A stretch of DNA of 64,000 nucleotides from Peptococcaceae bacterium UBA4068 (GCA_002382665.1 DFZA01000006.1:124001-188000), one strand, 5' to 3'; positions 9,126-18,348 are shown, numbered from the stretch's first letter. Notes: generated by a model not told the origin, from the letters alone. Numbers and translations are program-made.

Positions 9126-9866
9126 ATGATATCTTTAATTGCTTTTAATAATGTTTCAAAACACTATCAAATGGGCGATACGCTGGTAAAAGCCGCTGAT
9201 GATATTTCAATGGAAATCAATCCGGGGGAATTTGTGGCTATTGTCGGCAGATCAGGTTCCGGTAAATCTACCTGTATGAATATTATCGGTTGTCTGGATG
9301 TACCAACTTCCGGAGAATACATATTGAAGGGCGAAAACGTTGGAGCTCTGAATAAGAATGAGCTGGCGGAAATCCGCAACAAGATGTTAGGGTTCATCTT
9401 TCAGCAATACAATCTGCTGCCCAAGCTGACCGTACTGGAAAATGTGGAAGTTCCGCTGATGTATGCCGGATTATCCAAAGCGGATCGCCGAAAAAAAGCT
9501 ATTGAGGCTTTAGATATGGTACAACTGTCCGATAAACTGACCAATATGCCCAATCAGCTTTCCGGGGGACAGCAACAGCGTGTTTCCATTGCGCGGGCAT
9601 TGGCTGGAGATCCGGCAATCATACTGGCTGATGAACCTACCGGCGCTTTAGACAGTAAAACCAGCCGCGATGTCTTGGGACTGTTGCAAGAGCTGCACAA
9701 AGACGGCCATACTATCGTGCTGATTACTCATGACAACTCTATTGCCGTAACAGCGGAACGGATCATCCGCCTAGAAGACGGATACGTTATATATGACGGT
9801 CCGGCCGATGCGCCTGAAGCCATGGTGATAAGCCATCATGTCTTGGAAGGAGGCGCTCAATCATGA
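9126..9866 (+). CDS. MacB/LolD-type ABC transporter ATP-binding protein
   Basis: 246 residues from ATG 9126. Walker A GRSGSGKST, Q-loop FQQYNLLP, signature LSGGQQQRVSIARAL, Walker B IILADEPTGALD and switch ITHDN are all intact, so it should hydrolyse ATP. The pattern LADEPTGALDSKT is typical of the MacB/LolD/FtsE group that pairs with FtsX-like permeases. The start is chosen at ATG 9126, with GAGGTGG just upstream; an in-frame GTG at 9114 overlaps the stop of the adaptor gene and lies before this ribosome binding site. The stop overlaps the permease start (ATGA). Confidence 0.95.
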   Translation: MISLIAFNNVSKHYQMGDTLVKAADDISMEINPGEFVAIVGRSGSGKSTCMNIIGCLDVPTSGEYILKGENVGALNKNELAEIRNKMLGFIFQQYNLLPKLTVLENVEVPLMYAGLSKADRRKKAIEALDMVQLSDKLTNMPNQLSGGQQQRVSIARALAGDPAIILADEPTGALDSKTSRDVLGLLQELHKDGHTIVLITHDNSIAVTAERIIRLEDGYVIYDGPADAPEAMVISHHVLEGGAQS

Positions 9867-11059
9867 AGATTAGTGAATCCATCCACCAAGCGCTGCAAAA
9901 TATTGTATCCAGCAAATTACGCGCTTTTTTAACCATGCTGGGTATTATCATCGGCATCGCGGCGGTTATGGTCATTGTCGGCTTTGGCAACGGCATGGAA
10001 AACTATATGAAAGAAAGTTTTCAATCCATGGGCACCGACACCCTAACCGTGAGCATTAATGGACGCGGTTCCTCACGCAGCGTTTCCGAAGACGATATGT
10101 ACAAACTAGTTGATGATAACAGCGAATACCTCGATCAGATTTCACCAACGGTATCTGTATCCGGTACCGTTAAAATAGGTACGGAAACCCTCGACTCCAC
10201 CACTGCAACCGGCGTAAACGAGGAATATGCCATCATCAAAGATTACGGTATATCCGACGGCCGCACCTTGCAGTATCTTGATATGGTAAATCGGCGGCGG
10301 GTTTGCGTGATCGGCGCCTACATAGCGCAGGAATATTTTGCCAATAATGCTGTGGGCCAGGAAATCAGGATCGGCGGACAAAAATTTACCATTGTCGGCG
10401 TACTGAGCCAACAGGTTACGGAGATGGAGGAAGGCGGTAACGATGATATGATCTTGCTACCTTACACCACGGCGTCGCGTGTTCTTTCGTCCGGCGATAT
10501 CAACAGTTATACCGTCAAACTGACATCTGAAAATTATGTGACCGAGGGAGAAGACGCTATCACCAACGCGTTATATCAAGTATTTGAATCAGAAGATGCC
10601 TACAATGTAACCAGCATGTCGGAAATGCTGGAAAAAATGACCAGCATGACCAATATGATAGTTCTGATTATGGCCTGTATTGCCGGCATTTCTTTGCTGG
10701 TCGGCGGCATCGGTATTATGAATATCATGTTGGTATCCGTTACCGAGCGTACCCGTGAAATCGGTATCCGTAAAGCTTTGGGAGCCAAAGAACGGTATAT
10801 CATGACGCAATTCGTAATTGAATCCGCTGTGATCAGCGCTCTCGGCGGTTTGATCGGTATTGGCACCGGTTACGGCTTATCCGCTATTGCCACACAGGTG
10901 GTAGCATCACTACTCGATACCAGTATGGTAATAGTACCTTCTATAATATCCGTATTAATTGCTTTCGGCATATCGGCGGCTATCGGTGTTTTATTCGGCT
11001 ATTTACCTGCAAAAAGAGCCTCACGGCTGAATCCTATTGACGCGCTGCGTTATGAATAA
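9863..11059 (+). CDS. MacB-type ABC transporter permease (FtsX fold)
   Basis: 398 residues with the MacB topology: one N-terminal membrane helix (about 20-45, SKLRAFLTMLGIIIG, a conserved motif of the family), a large extracytoplasmic MacB-PCD domain (about 48-265), and three C-terminal helices (about 275-300, 320-350, 360-385) including the conserved GIGIMNIMLVSVTERTREIGIRKALGA loop region. With the two preceding genes it forms a tripartite-like exporter; no outer-membrane TolC gene is adjacent. ATG overlaps the ATPase stop by 4 nt (translational coupling). Confidence 0.94.
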   Translation: MKISESIHQALQNIVSSKLRAFLTMLGIIIGIAAVMVIVGFGNGMENYMKESFQSMGTDTLTVSINGRGSSRSVSEDDMYKLVDDNSEYLDQISPTVSVSGTVKIGTETLDSTTATGVNEEYAIIKDYGISDGRTLQYLDMVNRRRVCVIGAYIAQEYFANNAVGQEIRIGGQKFTIVGVLSQQVTEMEEGGNDDMILLPYTTASRVLSSGDINSYTVKLTSENYVTEGEDAITNALYQVFESEDAYNVTSMSEMLEKMTSMTNMIVLIMACIAGISLLVGGIGIMNIMLVSVTERTREIGIRKALGAKERYIMTQFVIESAVISALGGLIGIGTGYGLSAIATQVVASLLDTSMVIVPSIISVLIAFGISAAIGVLFGYLPAKRASRLNPIDALRYE

Positions 11060-11076
11060 CAAGGAGTGAATTTTTT

Positions 11077-12951
11077 ATGAAACGAATACTATTGCTTGTT
11101 CTGGCCATCTGTGTTATATGCACAGCCTTTGCTGTTCCGACGCAGGCTGCTGACAGCGGCGGTGTTGAAGAAACTATCAAGGCGCTCGGTATTATGACCG
11201 GCGATACAAATGGCAATATGAACCTCGGTTCTTATGTAACCCGCGCAGAATTTGCCAAGATGCTGGTAATGGCATCAGCATATAAGGATACGGTCGAGGA
11301 AGGAACAGGCCTTTCCGTGTTCAGCGACGTAAAAAGCACTTACTGGGCAGCCGAGTATATCCGGATTGCCGTTGAACAGGGCTGGTTTACCGGTTATACG
11401 GATGGCACGTTCCGACCTGGCAATACTATTAAACTGGAAGAAGCTGCCACGGCTGTACTACGCCTGCTGGGCTATTCTGACAGTGATCTGGCAGGCACCT
11501 TCCCTGCCGCGCAAATTGCCAAATACAAAGCATTAGGACTTGACAATCAGGTAGCAAAATCAAAAGGTCAATTGCTGACAAGGAAAGACTGCATGTACAT
11601 CTTTTATAACCTGATGACTGCAACAACAAAAGAGGGCAGTACTTATGCAACCGCTTTGGGCTATAGCCTAACATCTTCCGGAGAGTTGGATTATACAGCC
11701 TTGGTTACTGCTAATCTGGAGGGACCTTATACAGTTGATAGCAGCGGCCTTTCACTGCCATTTACTACTACAAGTAATGTAACGGTTTATAAAAATGGCA
11801 CAGCGGCAACATTGAGTGACGCAGATATTTATGACGTTTATTATTACAACAACAATTTACGCTCTGTCTATCTTTACAGCAACCGGATAACCGGAACATA
11901 TACGACAGCCACACCCAGCATCATATCGCCATCAACCGTAACTGTTGCCGGCAATACCTATACTATCGGAACATCTTCGGCAGCCTATAAATTATCATCC
12001 ATGGGCAAATTCGCTATTGGCGACTCAGTAACGTTACTGCTAGGCATGGACGGCACCGTAGCTGATGTCGTCAACACCACAGATCTGACGGCGACCTATT
12101 ACGGCGTAGTAACAGGAAACAGCTCTGAAAGCTATACTACTGAATCAGGCACAACTTCTGTCAGTAATACAGTTCAAATTGCCTGTACCGACGGCGTGGT
12201 ACACAGCTTCAGTTGCAGCTCTACCTATACAGTCGGCTCGGTAGTAATGGTTGAATATGAAAATGGAGAAACCTCCATCCAAAAAGTCACAGAAAAATCT
12301 ATTTCCGGCACTGTCAATGCCAGTGGTACTCAGTTAGGTGATACCAAATTTGCCAGCGATGTAAAGATTATTGATACCGACACCTCCGGCAATTATCTGC
12401 GGATATATCCCTCCCGCCTAGCCGGGCACACCATCAGCAGCAGTTATGTGCGTTGGTATGTACTGGACGGCAGCGGCAATATTACTGATTTGATATTGAA
12501 AAATGCAACCGGAGATATGTACAGCTATGGCATATTGACATCTGTTAGCGAGACATCAAGCGGATCCGGCGAATCCACGAGCCTGTCCGGGAAATACAGT
12601 TATATACTTAATGGCAGCAACAATACGCTCAATACCAGCAAAATACTTTTTGGCGTCGATACCTGCCCGGCCCGCTTTATTATCACAGATGGAAGTATCA
12701 GCGGTATCAAGAATCTTGCCGAAGTAAAGGTTAACTCCATTGCAACGACCACTTTAACCGGTAAGGACAACAAGACATATGAGATTTCCGAATATGCACA
12801 GGTATATTTGGAAACAGATGACGATGAATACTCGCTGGTGAGCTTATCAACAATTGACGATACCAGCGCTTACACTCTGACGGCATACTATGATAACTTA
12901 GGATACGCAACAGGTAATTTAATACGCGTTATCATTGCTAAAGAAAAATAA
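11077..12951 (+). CDS. S-layer homology (SLH) domain surface protein
   Basis: 624 residues. A signal peptide (1-24, cleavage after TQAA) is followed by two SLH modules (about 30-75, containing YVTRAEFAKMLVMAS, and 85-140, containing FSDVKSTYWAAEYI and GYTDGTFRPG). SLH modules bind secondary cell-wall polymer or peptidoglycan. The remaining 480 residues are Ser/Thr-rich beta-type sequence that I do not recognise. It begins 17 nt after the efflux permease gene with AAGGAG and shares its transcript, suggesting a surface partner or a passenger for that exporter; this is inference from position only. Confidence 0.85.
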   Translation: MKRILLLVLAICVICTAFAVPTQAADSGGVEETIKALGIMTGDTNGNMNLGSYVTRAEFAKMLVMASAYKDTVEEGTGLSVFSDVKSTYWAAEYIRIAVEQGWFTGYTDGTFRPGNTIKLEEAATAVLRLLGYSDSDLAGTFPAAQIAKYKALGLDNQVAKSKGQLLTRKDCMYIFYNLMTATTKEGSTYATALGYSLTSSGELDYTALVTANLEGPYTVDSSGLSLPFTTTSNVTVYKNGTAATLSDADIYDVYYYNNNLRSVYLYSNRITGTYTTATPSIISPSTVTVAGNTYTIGTSSAAYKLSSMGKFAIGDSVTLLLGMDGTVADVVNTTDLTATYYGVVTGNSSESYTTESGTTSVSNTVQIACTDGVVHSFSCSSTYTVGSVVMVEYENGETSIQKVTEKSISGTVNASGTQLGDTKFASDVKIIDTDTSGNYLRIYPSRLAGHTISSSYVRWYVLDGSGNITDLILKNATGDMYSYGILTSVSETSSGSGESTSLSGKYSYILNGSNNTLNTSKILFGVDTCPARFIITDGSISGIKNLAEVKVNSIATTTLTGKDNKTYEISEYAQVYLETDDDEYSLVSLSTIDDTSAYTLTAYYDNLGYATGNLIRVIIAKEK

Positions 12952-12962
12952 TATCATAACTA

Positions 12963-12998
12963 AAAAAGAAGACTGCGATTAATCACAGTCTTCTTTTT
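12963..12998 (+). terminator. Terminator of the efflux-SLH operon
   Basis: AAAAAGAAGACTG / CAGTCTTCTTTTT, 13-bp perfect arms extended inward by GATT/AATC, ending in a T tract. Confidence 0.92.
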
Positions 12999-13068
12999 AA
13001 CTATCAATCGCCATAACTTAGTAGGAAAATATAATTAATGCTAGAAAGCAACTAAGGGGTGATAAATT

Positions 13069-13626
13069 ATGAAATTTGCCTTTATTGTTTACGATGGAAT
13101 GACGTTACTTGATTTTGCCGGTGCATATGACCCTATTACACGGCTAAAAAGCATGGGTTTTGTCAATGATTTTGTTTATGATGTTTGCGCGACCCAAAAA
13201 ACAGTAAGAACATTTGAGGGATTGGAAATCAAGGCCGATAAAGTCAACAATGCCTTAAACACATACGATTATATATTTATACCGGGTGGCAACGGTATAG
13301 CCGGTTTATTAAAAGACACTGTATTGTTAAATTGGATCAGAAATATTTCAACAAATACGATCATGACCGCAGTTTGCGGCGGAGCGTTATTATTAGGCGC
13401 GGCAGGATTTTTAAAAGATAAAGAAGCCACCACCCATCCCGGCCTAATCCAGTACCTGAAAAATTACACTCCCAAAGTATCAAATGCAAGAATTGTGGAC
13501 GCTGGTAACATTATCACTGCTAGAGGAGTAACTTCGGCTATAGACTTAGGCCTATATCTTTGCGAAAAAATTGCCGGTGGTGAAGTTCGCCAAAAAATCC
13601 AAAAACAAATGGATTATCAAGTATAA
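13069..13626 (+). CDS. DJ-1/PfpI family protein
   Basis: 185 residues with the class I glutamine-amidotransferase-like fold of DJ-1/PfpI. The nucleophile elbow is AVCGGALLLGAAG (Cys about 103), preceded by FIPGGNGI. Members of this subgroup include isonitrile hydratases and the N-terminal domains of AraC regulators; the substrate cannot be read from sequence. ATG follows GGGGTGATAAATT. It is monocistronic, ending at a terminator shared with the convergent gene. Confidence 0.88.
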   Translation: MKFAFIVYDGMTLLDFAGAYDPITRLKSMGFVNDFVYDVCATQKTVRTFEGLEIKADKVNNALNTYDYIFIPGGNGIAGLLKDTVLLNWIRNISTNTIMTAVCGGALLLGAAGFLKDKEATTHPGLIQYLKNYTPKVSNARIVDAGNIITARGVTSAIDLGLYLCEKIAGGEVRQKIQKQMDYQV

Positions 13627-13649
13627 TATTGTTAATATACTTGATATAA

Positions 13650-13682
13650 AAAAAGCTCCTGATTACAAACCGGAGCTTTTAT
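13650..13682 (+). terminator. Terminator between the convergent PfpI and SseB-like genes
   Basis: AAAAGCTCC / GGAGCTTTT, 9-bp stem with A and T runs on opposite sides, so it can act in both directions. Confidence 0.82.
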
Positions 13683-13706
13683 GCGTACAAAACTTATATT
13701 TTATAT

Positions 13707-14624
13707 CTACTGCAAATAGTTTTTTTGCTCGCCAAGTATTTTTTTTGTTCCATTTTCCATAATTTGTCCCTTAATATCCACACCAATATCTTTGCCAACT
13801 GATTCTATGGATTTACACATTTGCGCCGTAATAATAATATTAACGCCAAACGGGTTAATAGTAATACCGTCCGCCTGAGAGATAAAGTATTTCATGTCAT
13901 CAAAACTAGCAATCATACCGTTGTATTTATGCTCTTTATCAAACTTACGCAACTCAATCCAATCAGTAAAGAAGGGATAAAATTGCTGATTTGAGATATT
14001 CTTTATCAGCGGAAAAGACATTGCGCTGCTTTCTTTAATAATACACTCGTTAGAATCTCTGCCTTTGCTTTCCGTATGTAATTGACTTGCATCAATTGGT
14101 ATCAGATATTTTCCACGGTATATTTCTGTGAATAGCTGATATTCCATTTCCCTGGTCGCTTTTTTAATACCGTAATGTTGAAAGAAATTATTAGCGGCTT
14201 TCATAAGCGATGGATTCATGATCGGTGTGTTTATTTCTGAAACAGGGGAAAAGTCCGGTTTATCAATAATATCAAATAAATTTAATTTTAAATAATACTG
14301 ACCGTTATCAATGACAATTTGTTCAAAACCACTGCGGTAAATATCTCCGAACATAGTCATTCTATCAGCTTGAGTACTTTCTTTTGCTTCGGTCGGTATA
14401 AATTGTTGTAATAAATAATCCCGGAAATTACTATAAAAAACCTTCTTAGAAAAAATATATGCCGAAGGTTTATCATTTTCAAAAGCAAGAAAGTAATTAT
14501 CGGTATAGGCAGAGCAAGCAACCCAGAGTGTTGTCTGATTCTTAAGCATTTTAATAATTTCTTGATATGTATTCGCAGATTTGTCATTACCGTATTCTTT
14601 AATAAGTTGTTGGATTGTCTGCAT
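13707..14624 (-). CDS. SseB family protein
   Basis: 305 residues. The C-terminal half carries the SseB N-domain-like pattern: FPLIKNISNQQFYPFFTDW, then ELRKF, FDDMKYFI and the hallmark GITINPFGVNIIIT. The N-terminal half repeats a weaker version (TTLWVACSAYTDNYFLAFEN). SseB-type domains occur in enterobacterial serine-sensitivity proteins and in type III secretion contexts; in Bacillota the function is unknown. ATG 14624 is preceded by TAGGAG. It is divergent from the WYL regulator at 14839. Confidence 0.72.
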   Translation of the reverse strand: MQTIQQLIKEYGNDKSANTYQEIIKMLKNQTTLWVACSAYTDNYFLAFENDKPSAYIFSKKVFYSNFRDYLLQQFIPTEAKESTQADRMTMFGDIYRSGFEQIVIDNGQYYLKLNLFDIIDKPDFSPVSEINTPIMNPSLMKAANNFFQHYGIKKATREMEYQLFTEIYRGKYLIPIDASQLHTESKGRDSNECIIKESSAMSFPLIKNISNQQFYPFFTDWIELRKFDKEHKYNGMIASFDDMKYFISQADGITINPFGVNIIITAQMCKSIESVGKDIGVDIKGQIMENGTKKILGEQKNYLQ

Positions 14625-14792
14625 ACAAGCTCCTAATTATCTTTATTATCTAATTATTTTAGCGTCACATATAGAATAATACATTTTTTTGTTTTTGACA
14701 ATTATATGACAATAAAAATAATGTGAGTTTTTTATTACTAACTTTTTAAAATATGACCAAAATCACTAATTACATAAAATTGTTAATAATAC

Positions 14793-14821
14793 TTGAATAT
14801 TTAATGTTAATGCTGTTATAC
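14793..14821 (+). promoter_or_regulatory. Probable promoter of the WYL regulator gene
   Basis: TTGAAT (14793-14798), 17-bp spacer, TTATAC (14816-14821), 17 bp before the ATG. Confidence 0.5.
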
Positions 14822-14838
14822 TTTTTTGGGGTGAGTAT

Positions 14839-15732
14839 ATGCATATATATAGATTGTTTGAAATCATTTATATTTTACTTGATAAAAAAAAGGTAACAGC
14901 TGGTGAGCTTGCCAAGCGTTTTGAGGTTTCAACTAGAACTATATATAGAGATATCGATGCTTTATCTGCATCCGGAATACCGATATTAATGAAAAAAGGA
15001 AAAAGCGGCGGTATTTCGCTTTTACCTGAATTTACTCTTAACAAAACAGTACTTACAGAAGCAGAAAAGATAAATATCCTTTTAGCTCTTAAAGCAACAA
15101 ATTCATTAGGAATCAGTGAGACCGATACCGCTTTTAATAAGCTATCAAGCTTGTTCGGTAAATTAAATAACGAATGGGTAGAAGTTGATTTCTCGTCATG
15201 GTCAAACCCTATTGAAGAAACAGAAATATTTAATAAATTAAAAGATGCCGTTATACATAAACAGGTTATCCGTTTTTTATACACCAATTCCAAGGGCGAG
15301 AATATATCTCGCGACGTGGAGCCGTTAAAGCTCTGTTTCAAAAGCAGCGCCTGGTATTTGTATGGATATTGCCTGATGCGGCAGGATTATCGGTTTTTTA
15401 AGCTTAGCCGCATAAAATCACTGAAAGTTTTAATTAATACTTTTGATCGGAGCGCCCCCGCAAATATTTTTGCCCAAAAACCCTGGAATGGCGAATATGT
15501 TACACTCAAACTTAAATTGCCCGAGGAAATGTCTTTTCGGGTATATGATGAATTTGAAAACTTCAACAAACTTGACGACGGCAGCTTCATCGTTGAAATA
15601 AATATGCCTAAAGGTGATTGGATATATAATTATATTTTCTCTTTCCGCGAACACTGCGAAGTTCTGGAACCTATTGAAATACGCAACGGTGTTAAACAAA
15701 AACTAAAAAAAGGTCTGAGAAAATATTTGTAA
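14839..15732 (+). CDS. HTH-11/WYL domain transcriptional regulator (YafY type)
   Basis: 297 residues. The N-terminal winged helix (1-60; GELAKRFEVSTRTIYRDIDALSASGIP) is of the DeoR/HTH_11 type. A WYL domain (about 135-225; the WYL motif is seen here as SSAWYLYGYC) and a WCX-like C-terminal extension follow. WYL domains bind nucleotide or nucleic-acid ligands in several families. It starts at ATG 14839 after TTGGGGTGAG. The next gene, a GyrI-like small-molecule-binding protein 66 bp downstream, is a frequent partner of such regulators. Confidence 0.92.
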   Translation: MHIYRLFEIIYILLDKKKVTAGELAKRFEVSTRTIYRDIDALSASGIPILMKKGKSGGISLLPEFTLNKTVLTEAEKINILLALKATNSLGISETDTAFNKLSSLFGKLNNEWVEVDFSSWSNPIEETEIFNKLKDAVIHKQVIRFLYTNSKGENISRDVEPLKLCFKSSAWYLYGYCLMRQDYRFFKLSRIKSLKVLINTFDRSAPANIFAQKPWNGEYVTLKLKLPEEMSFRVYDEFENFNKLDDGSFIVEINMPKGDWIYNYIFSFREHCEVLEPIEIRNGVKQKLKKGLRKYL

Positions 15733-15798
15733 TATGACAATAGGTGTCTTGTTAAATATTATATAATACCCTCATAGTACTTTAGCGGAGGGATAATA

Positions 15799-16434
15799 AT
15801 GAAAAAGATAGATTACAAAGTACAGGAAAAAGAACTGTACAACCCGCAAACAAAGCCAGCGGTAATCGATGTGCCACAAATGACTTTTATTTTCATTGAC
15901 GGCAAAGGTAATCCTAACGATCAAGACGGCGAATATCAAAAAGCCATAGAAGCATTATATAGCCTTGCTTATACAATTAAAATGTCTGCCAAATCAGGTA
16001 TCGTTATTGACGATTATTTTGACTATGTGGTTCCTCCCCTGGAAGGCCTTTGGTGGATTGATGATAACAAGGAATATAATCCTGGTGATAAATCACAATT
16101 TTGCTGGACGGCAATGATCCGCCAACCGGAATTTGTGACTGAAAAAGTATTCCAACAAGCAGAAGCAACTATCAGCAAGAAAAAACCGGGGCTTGATATC
16201 AGTAAATTACGACTTACATTATTTACGGAGGGGCTTTGCGTTCAGTGTATGCATATTGGCAGTTTTGACGATGAACCTGCAACTATAACAAGAATAAATC
16301 AATATATTAAAGACAATAACCTCATCAATGACTTGTCCGATATCAGGCGTCATCATGAAATCTATCTTTCTAACCCGCAAAAGGTAGATATAGCGAAAAT
16401 GAAAACAATAATCAGACTCCCCGTTAAAAGATAA
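15799..16434 (+). CDS. GyrI-like small-molecule-binding domain protein
   Basis: 211 residues resembling the GyrI/SOUL-like ligand-binding fold: FIFIDGKGNPN near residue 30, the aromatic cluster EGLWWIDD near 93, CWTAMIRQP, and the late C-terminal segment CVQCMHIGSFDDEPATI, which is diagnostic for this clostridial subgroup. Proteins of this kind bind hydrophobic compounds; some have been reported to hydrolyse cyclopropanoid toxins, which I cannot test here. ATG follows GGAGGGATAATA. It is cotranscribed with, or close behind, the WYL regulator gene. Confidence 0.85.
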   Translation: MKKIDYKVQEKELYNPQTKPAVIDVPQMTFIFIDGKGNPNDQDGEYQKAIEALYSLAYTIKMSAKSGIVIDDYFDYVVPPLEGLWWIDDNKEYNPGDKSQFCWTAMIRQPEFVTEKVFQQAEATISKKKPGLDISKLRLTLFTEGLCVQCMHIGSFDDEPATITRINQYIKDNNLINDLSDIRRHHEIYLSNPQKVDIAKMKTIIRLPVKR

Positions 16435-16452
16435 TCACATATAAACATAACT

Positions 16453-16486
16453 ACAAGCTCTGATACTAATCAGAGCTTGTTCTTTA
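16453..16486 (+). terminator. Terminator after the GyrI-like gene
   Basis: ACAAGCTCTGAT / ATCAGAGCTTGT, perfect 12-bp stem with a 4-nt loop, then TCTTT. Confidence 0.88.
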
Positions 16487-16506
16487 CTCAAAAATGTAAT
16501 ATATAC

Positions 16507-16535
16507 TTGACATTTTATCATATATATCATACTAT
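16507..16535 (+). promoter_or_regulatory. Promoter of the Xre regulator gene
   Basis: Perfect TTGACA (16507-16512), 17-bp spacer, TACTAT (16530-16535). The spacer and -10 are full of overlapping TATCATA-like AT repeats that could be an autoregulatory operator (inference). Confidence 0.6.
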
Positions 16536-16553
16536 ATTATCAGAGGTGGTTCT

Positions 16554-16769
16554 ATGAATAAGAATCTTAAACTTAAATCAGCACGTGCGGCAAAAGATAT
16601 GTCTCAAAAAGACTTAGCAGAAGCAATTGGTGTCACCAGACAAACAATCAATGCTATTGAAAACGGCGATTATAACCCTTCGATCAAGCTGTGCATTTCT
16701 ATATGCAAAGTATTAGACAAGAGCCTTAATGATATTTTTTGGGAGGATGATAATGATGAAAACCGATAA
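16554..16769 (+). CDS. Small Xre-family transcriptional regulator
   Basis: 71 residues, a single Cro/C1-type helix-turn-helix (LKSARAAKDMSQKDLAEAIGV, then TRQTINAIENGDYNPS) ending in the family tail LDKSLNDIFWED. ATG follows AGAGGTGG. Its 3' end overlaps the start of a small membrane protein gene, a layout common in Bacillota in which the regulator controls its membrane partner. Confidence 0.93.
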   Translation: MNKNLKLKSARAAKDMSQKDLAEAIGVTRQTINAIENGDYNPSIKLCISICKVLDKSLNDIFWEDDNDENR

Positions 16770-17190
16770 AAATGAATTGGATGAAATGCAAAAAGCAATT
16801 AGAGATAGAATAGGCAATCAATCTTTTATGCTGATGTTTTATCTGCTTTTGCTGGATATCGGCTTGTATGGTTTTGGCATACGCTGGCTTGTTTATCCGG
16901 CAAATGTCATGGTTATTTTGATTGTGTGTATGGCTATATATTTAGTAAGAATAATTGCTAAAAACTCATACTTACCTCCGCAAACTCATAAAACAAAACC
17001 AATTTTTAGGCTGGTTTTAACTGTTATCTTCGCTGTAATTTTAGCAATAGCTATAGCTATGTTTTGTGGGAAAATAAGTTCTTTTCCGACAGACAACGGA
17101 AATTCGGCAATTATTTTATTCATCGTTTCATTAATCGGTTTGGTTATTGCCTTGATTGTTTCCATTATTAAAAGAAACGATAATAAATAG
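16753..17190 (+). CDS. Small four-helix membrane protein, partner of the Xre regulator
   Basis: 145 residues with an acidic/basic N-terminal segment (DELDEMQKAIRDRIGN) and four predicted membrane helices (about 24-42, 46-66, 80-103, 115-138). I do not recognise a named function. The start is set at ATG 16753, because GGGAGG at 16741-16746 is a fitting ribosome binding site; ATG 16756 is an equally spaced alternative. It overlaps the regulator gene by 17 nt, so the two are translationally linked. Confidence 0.8.
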   Translation: MMKTDKNELDEMQKAIRDRIGNQSFMLMFYLLLLDIGLYGFGIRWLVYPANVMVILIVCMAIYLVRIIAKNSYLPPQTHKTKPIFRLVLTVIFAVILAIAIAMFCGKISSFPTDNGNSAIILFIVSLIGLVIALIVSIIKRNDNK

Positions 17191-17224
17191 TCAATTATCT
17201 TTCGAGTATAGACCAAGACATCTT

Positions 17225-17265
17225 ATAAAAAAAGCTGTCAGTTTCAACATCATAACTGACAGCTT
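17225..17265 (-). terminator. Terminator between convergent genes
   Basis: AAGCTGTCAGTT / AACTGACAGCTT, perfect 12-bp stem. The run of A on the left gives a strong T tail on the minus strand, serving the pentapeptide-repeat gene. Confidence 0.85.
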
Positions 17266-17286
17266 AATTCTTTGCATATGTCACTA

Positions 17287-18001
17287 TTAGATAACCGATA
17301 CATTAGACAAGTCCGCTTTACTGCTTTTGAGCACAGCATAAGTTAATTTATCCATCGAAGCGCCGGTAAAATCGGCTTTTTTTGCGTCAGTCCAGCGGAA
17401 GGAAACATTTTGAAAAACAGCATTTCTAAAAGACGTTCCCACTAAACCGGCTTTATCAAAATGTGTTCCGATAATAGTTTGGTTATCAAAATTTACGCCA
17501 GACAGATTCGAGCTGTTAAAATCGGTATTTCCCAGAACGCTTCGTTTAAAGCTCGTGGTTTTTAGGTTACACTTAGTTAATTTTGTCCCGGTTAGGTTGG
17601 CGTCATCAAAACTAACCCCTTGAAGATCACAGCAGCGAAAAATACTGTCAGTCAGATCCGAATCGCTAAAATCAGACCCTTTAAAGTTGCTGTAATCAAA
17701 TTTCCCTCCACAGGCACTTACCCCCTTAAAATCAGAATTTCTAAAATCGCTTTTGGAAAAATCCATTCCTGTTATCTGTTGTAGTTGTCTTGTCTTGACA
17801 GTAATGCTATCGATGATTTCCTGAATATCCCCAATCGAATCTATAACCTTTTGGTAAGCTATCTGCTCATCAAAACCTTCTTTTTTCTTCAAGTTTATCC
17901 TGCAAATCTTGAAGCATTTCTTCTTTTAATTCCCTTACGGTACGTACGTCCTCATACGAGGAAAATATTTCATCTAAATACTTGCTTATATTTTCATTCA
18001 T
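17287..18001 (-). pseudogene. HAAS-type plus pentapeptide-repeat gene split by a +1 frameshift
   Basis: Two overlapping frames together make one recognisable protein. The first (from ATG 18001, ribosome binding site AAAGGCGG) encodes MNENISKYLDEIF to DLQDKLEE, the start of the HAAS/permease-prefix helical domain usually paired with PadR regulators. It then runs into a stop. The second frame continues the same domain (KEGFDEQIAYQKVIDSIGD) and then about 25 pentapeptide repeats (A/C-D/N-L/F-x-x) forming a right-handed beta-helix. The switch falls in a run of six A on the minus strand (17881-17886): one A fewer would give an uninterrupted protein of about 237 residues. It may be a sequencing error, a real mutation, phase variation, or transcript slippage. 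Confidence 0.82.
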
Positions 18002-18018
18002 TTTTATTACCGCCTTTC

Positions 18019-18348
18019 TTAAAGTAATTGATCTAAAATACGCTTTGCGTTTTCCCAATTTTTTTTATTTTCGCAATAAGTCTTTTGCCCTTTATCGGTA
18101 ATTTTGTAATATTTTCGTCTGCCGCCTTGGGTTTCATCACCCCAATAAGAAATAATACAACCATCACTCTCCAGCCGCTTGAGGCTGGAATACATGGTCG
18201 CCTCTTTAATATCATACTCGCCTGCAGAATTTAAATGGATTAATTTAGAAATCTCATAACCATATTGATCTTTGTTCAACAATAATCTCAAAATCATCGT
18301 ATCTGCGTGCCCACGGAGTAAATCTGAGGACATTATGTTTTCTACCAT
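18019..18348 (-). CDS. PadR-family transcriptional regulator
   Basis: 109 residues, winged helix of the PadR family: DTMILRLLLNKDQYGYEISKLI, then YSSLKRLESDGCIISYW and GGRRKYYKITDKG, the characteristic wing. The start is ATG 18348 with GGAGGTG 5 nt upstream. It is 17 bp upstream of the frameshifted HAAS-pentapeptide gene, the classic PadR/HAAS operon, in which the membrane- or effector-linked partner is expressed with its repressor. Confidence 0.94.
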   Translation of the reverse strand: MVENIMSSDLLRGHADTMILRLLLNKDQYGYEISKLIHLNSAGEYDIKEATMYSSLKRLESDGCIISYWGDETQGGRRKYYKITDKGQKTYCENKKNWENAKRILDQLL

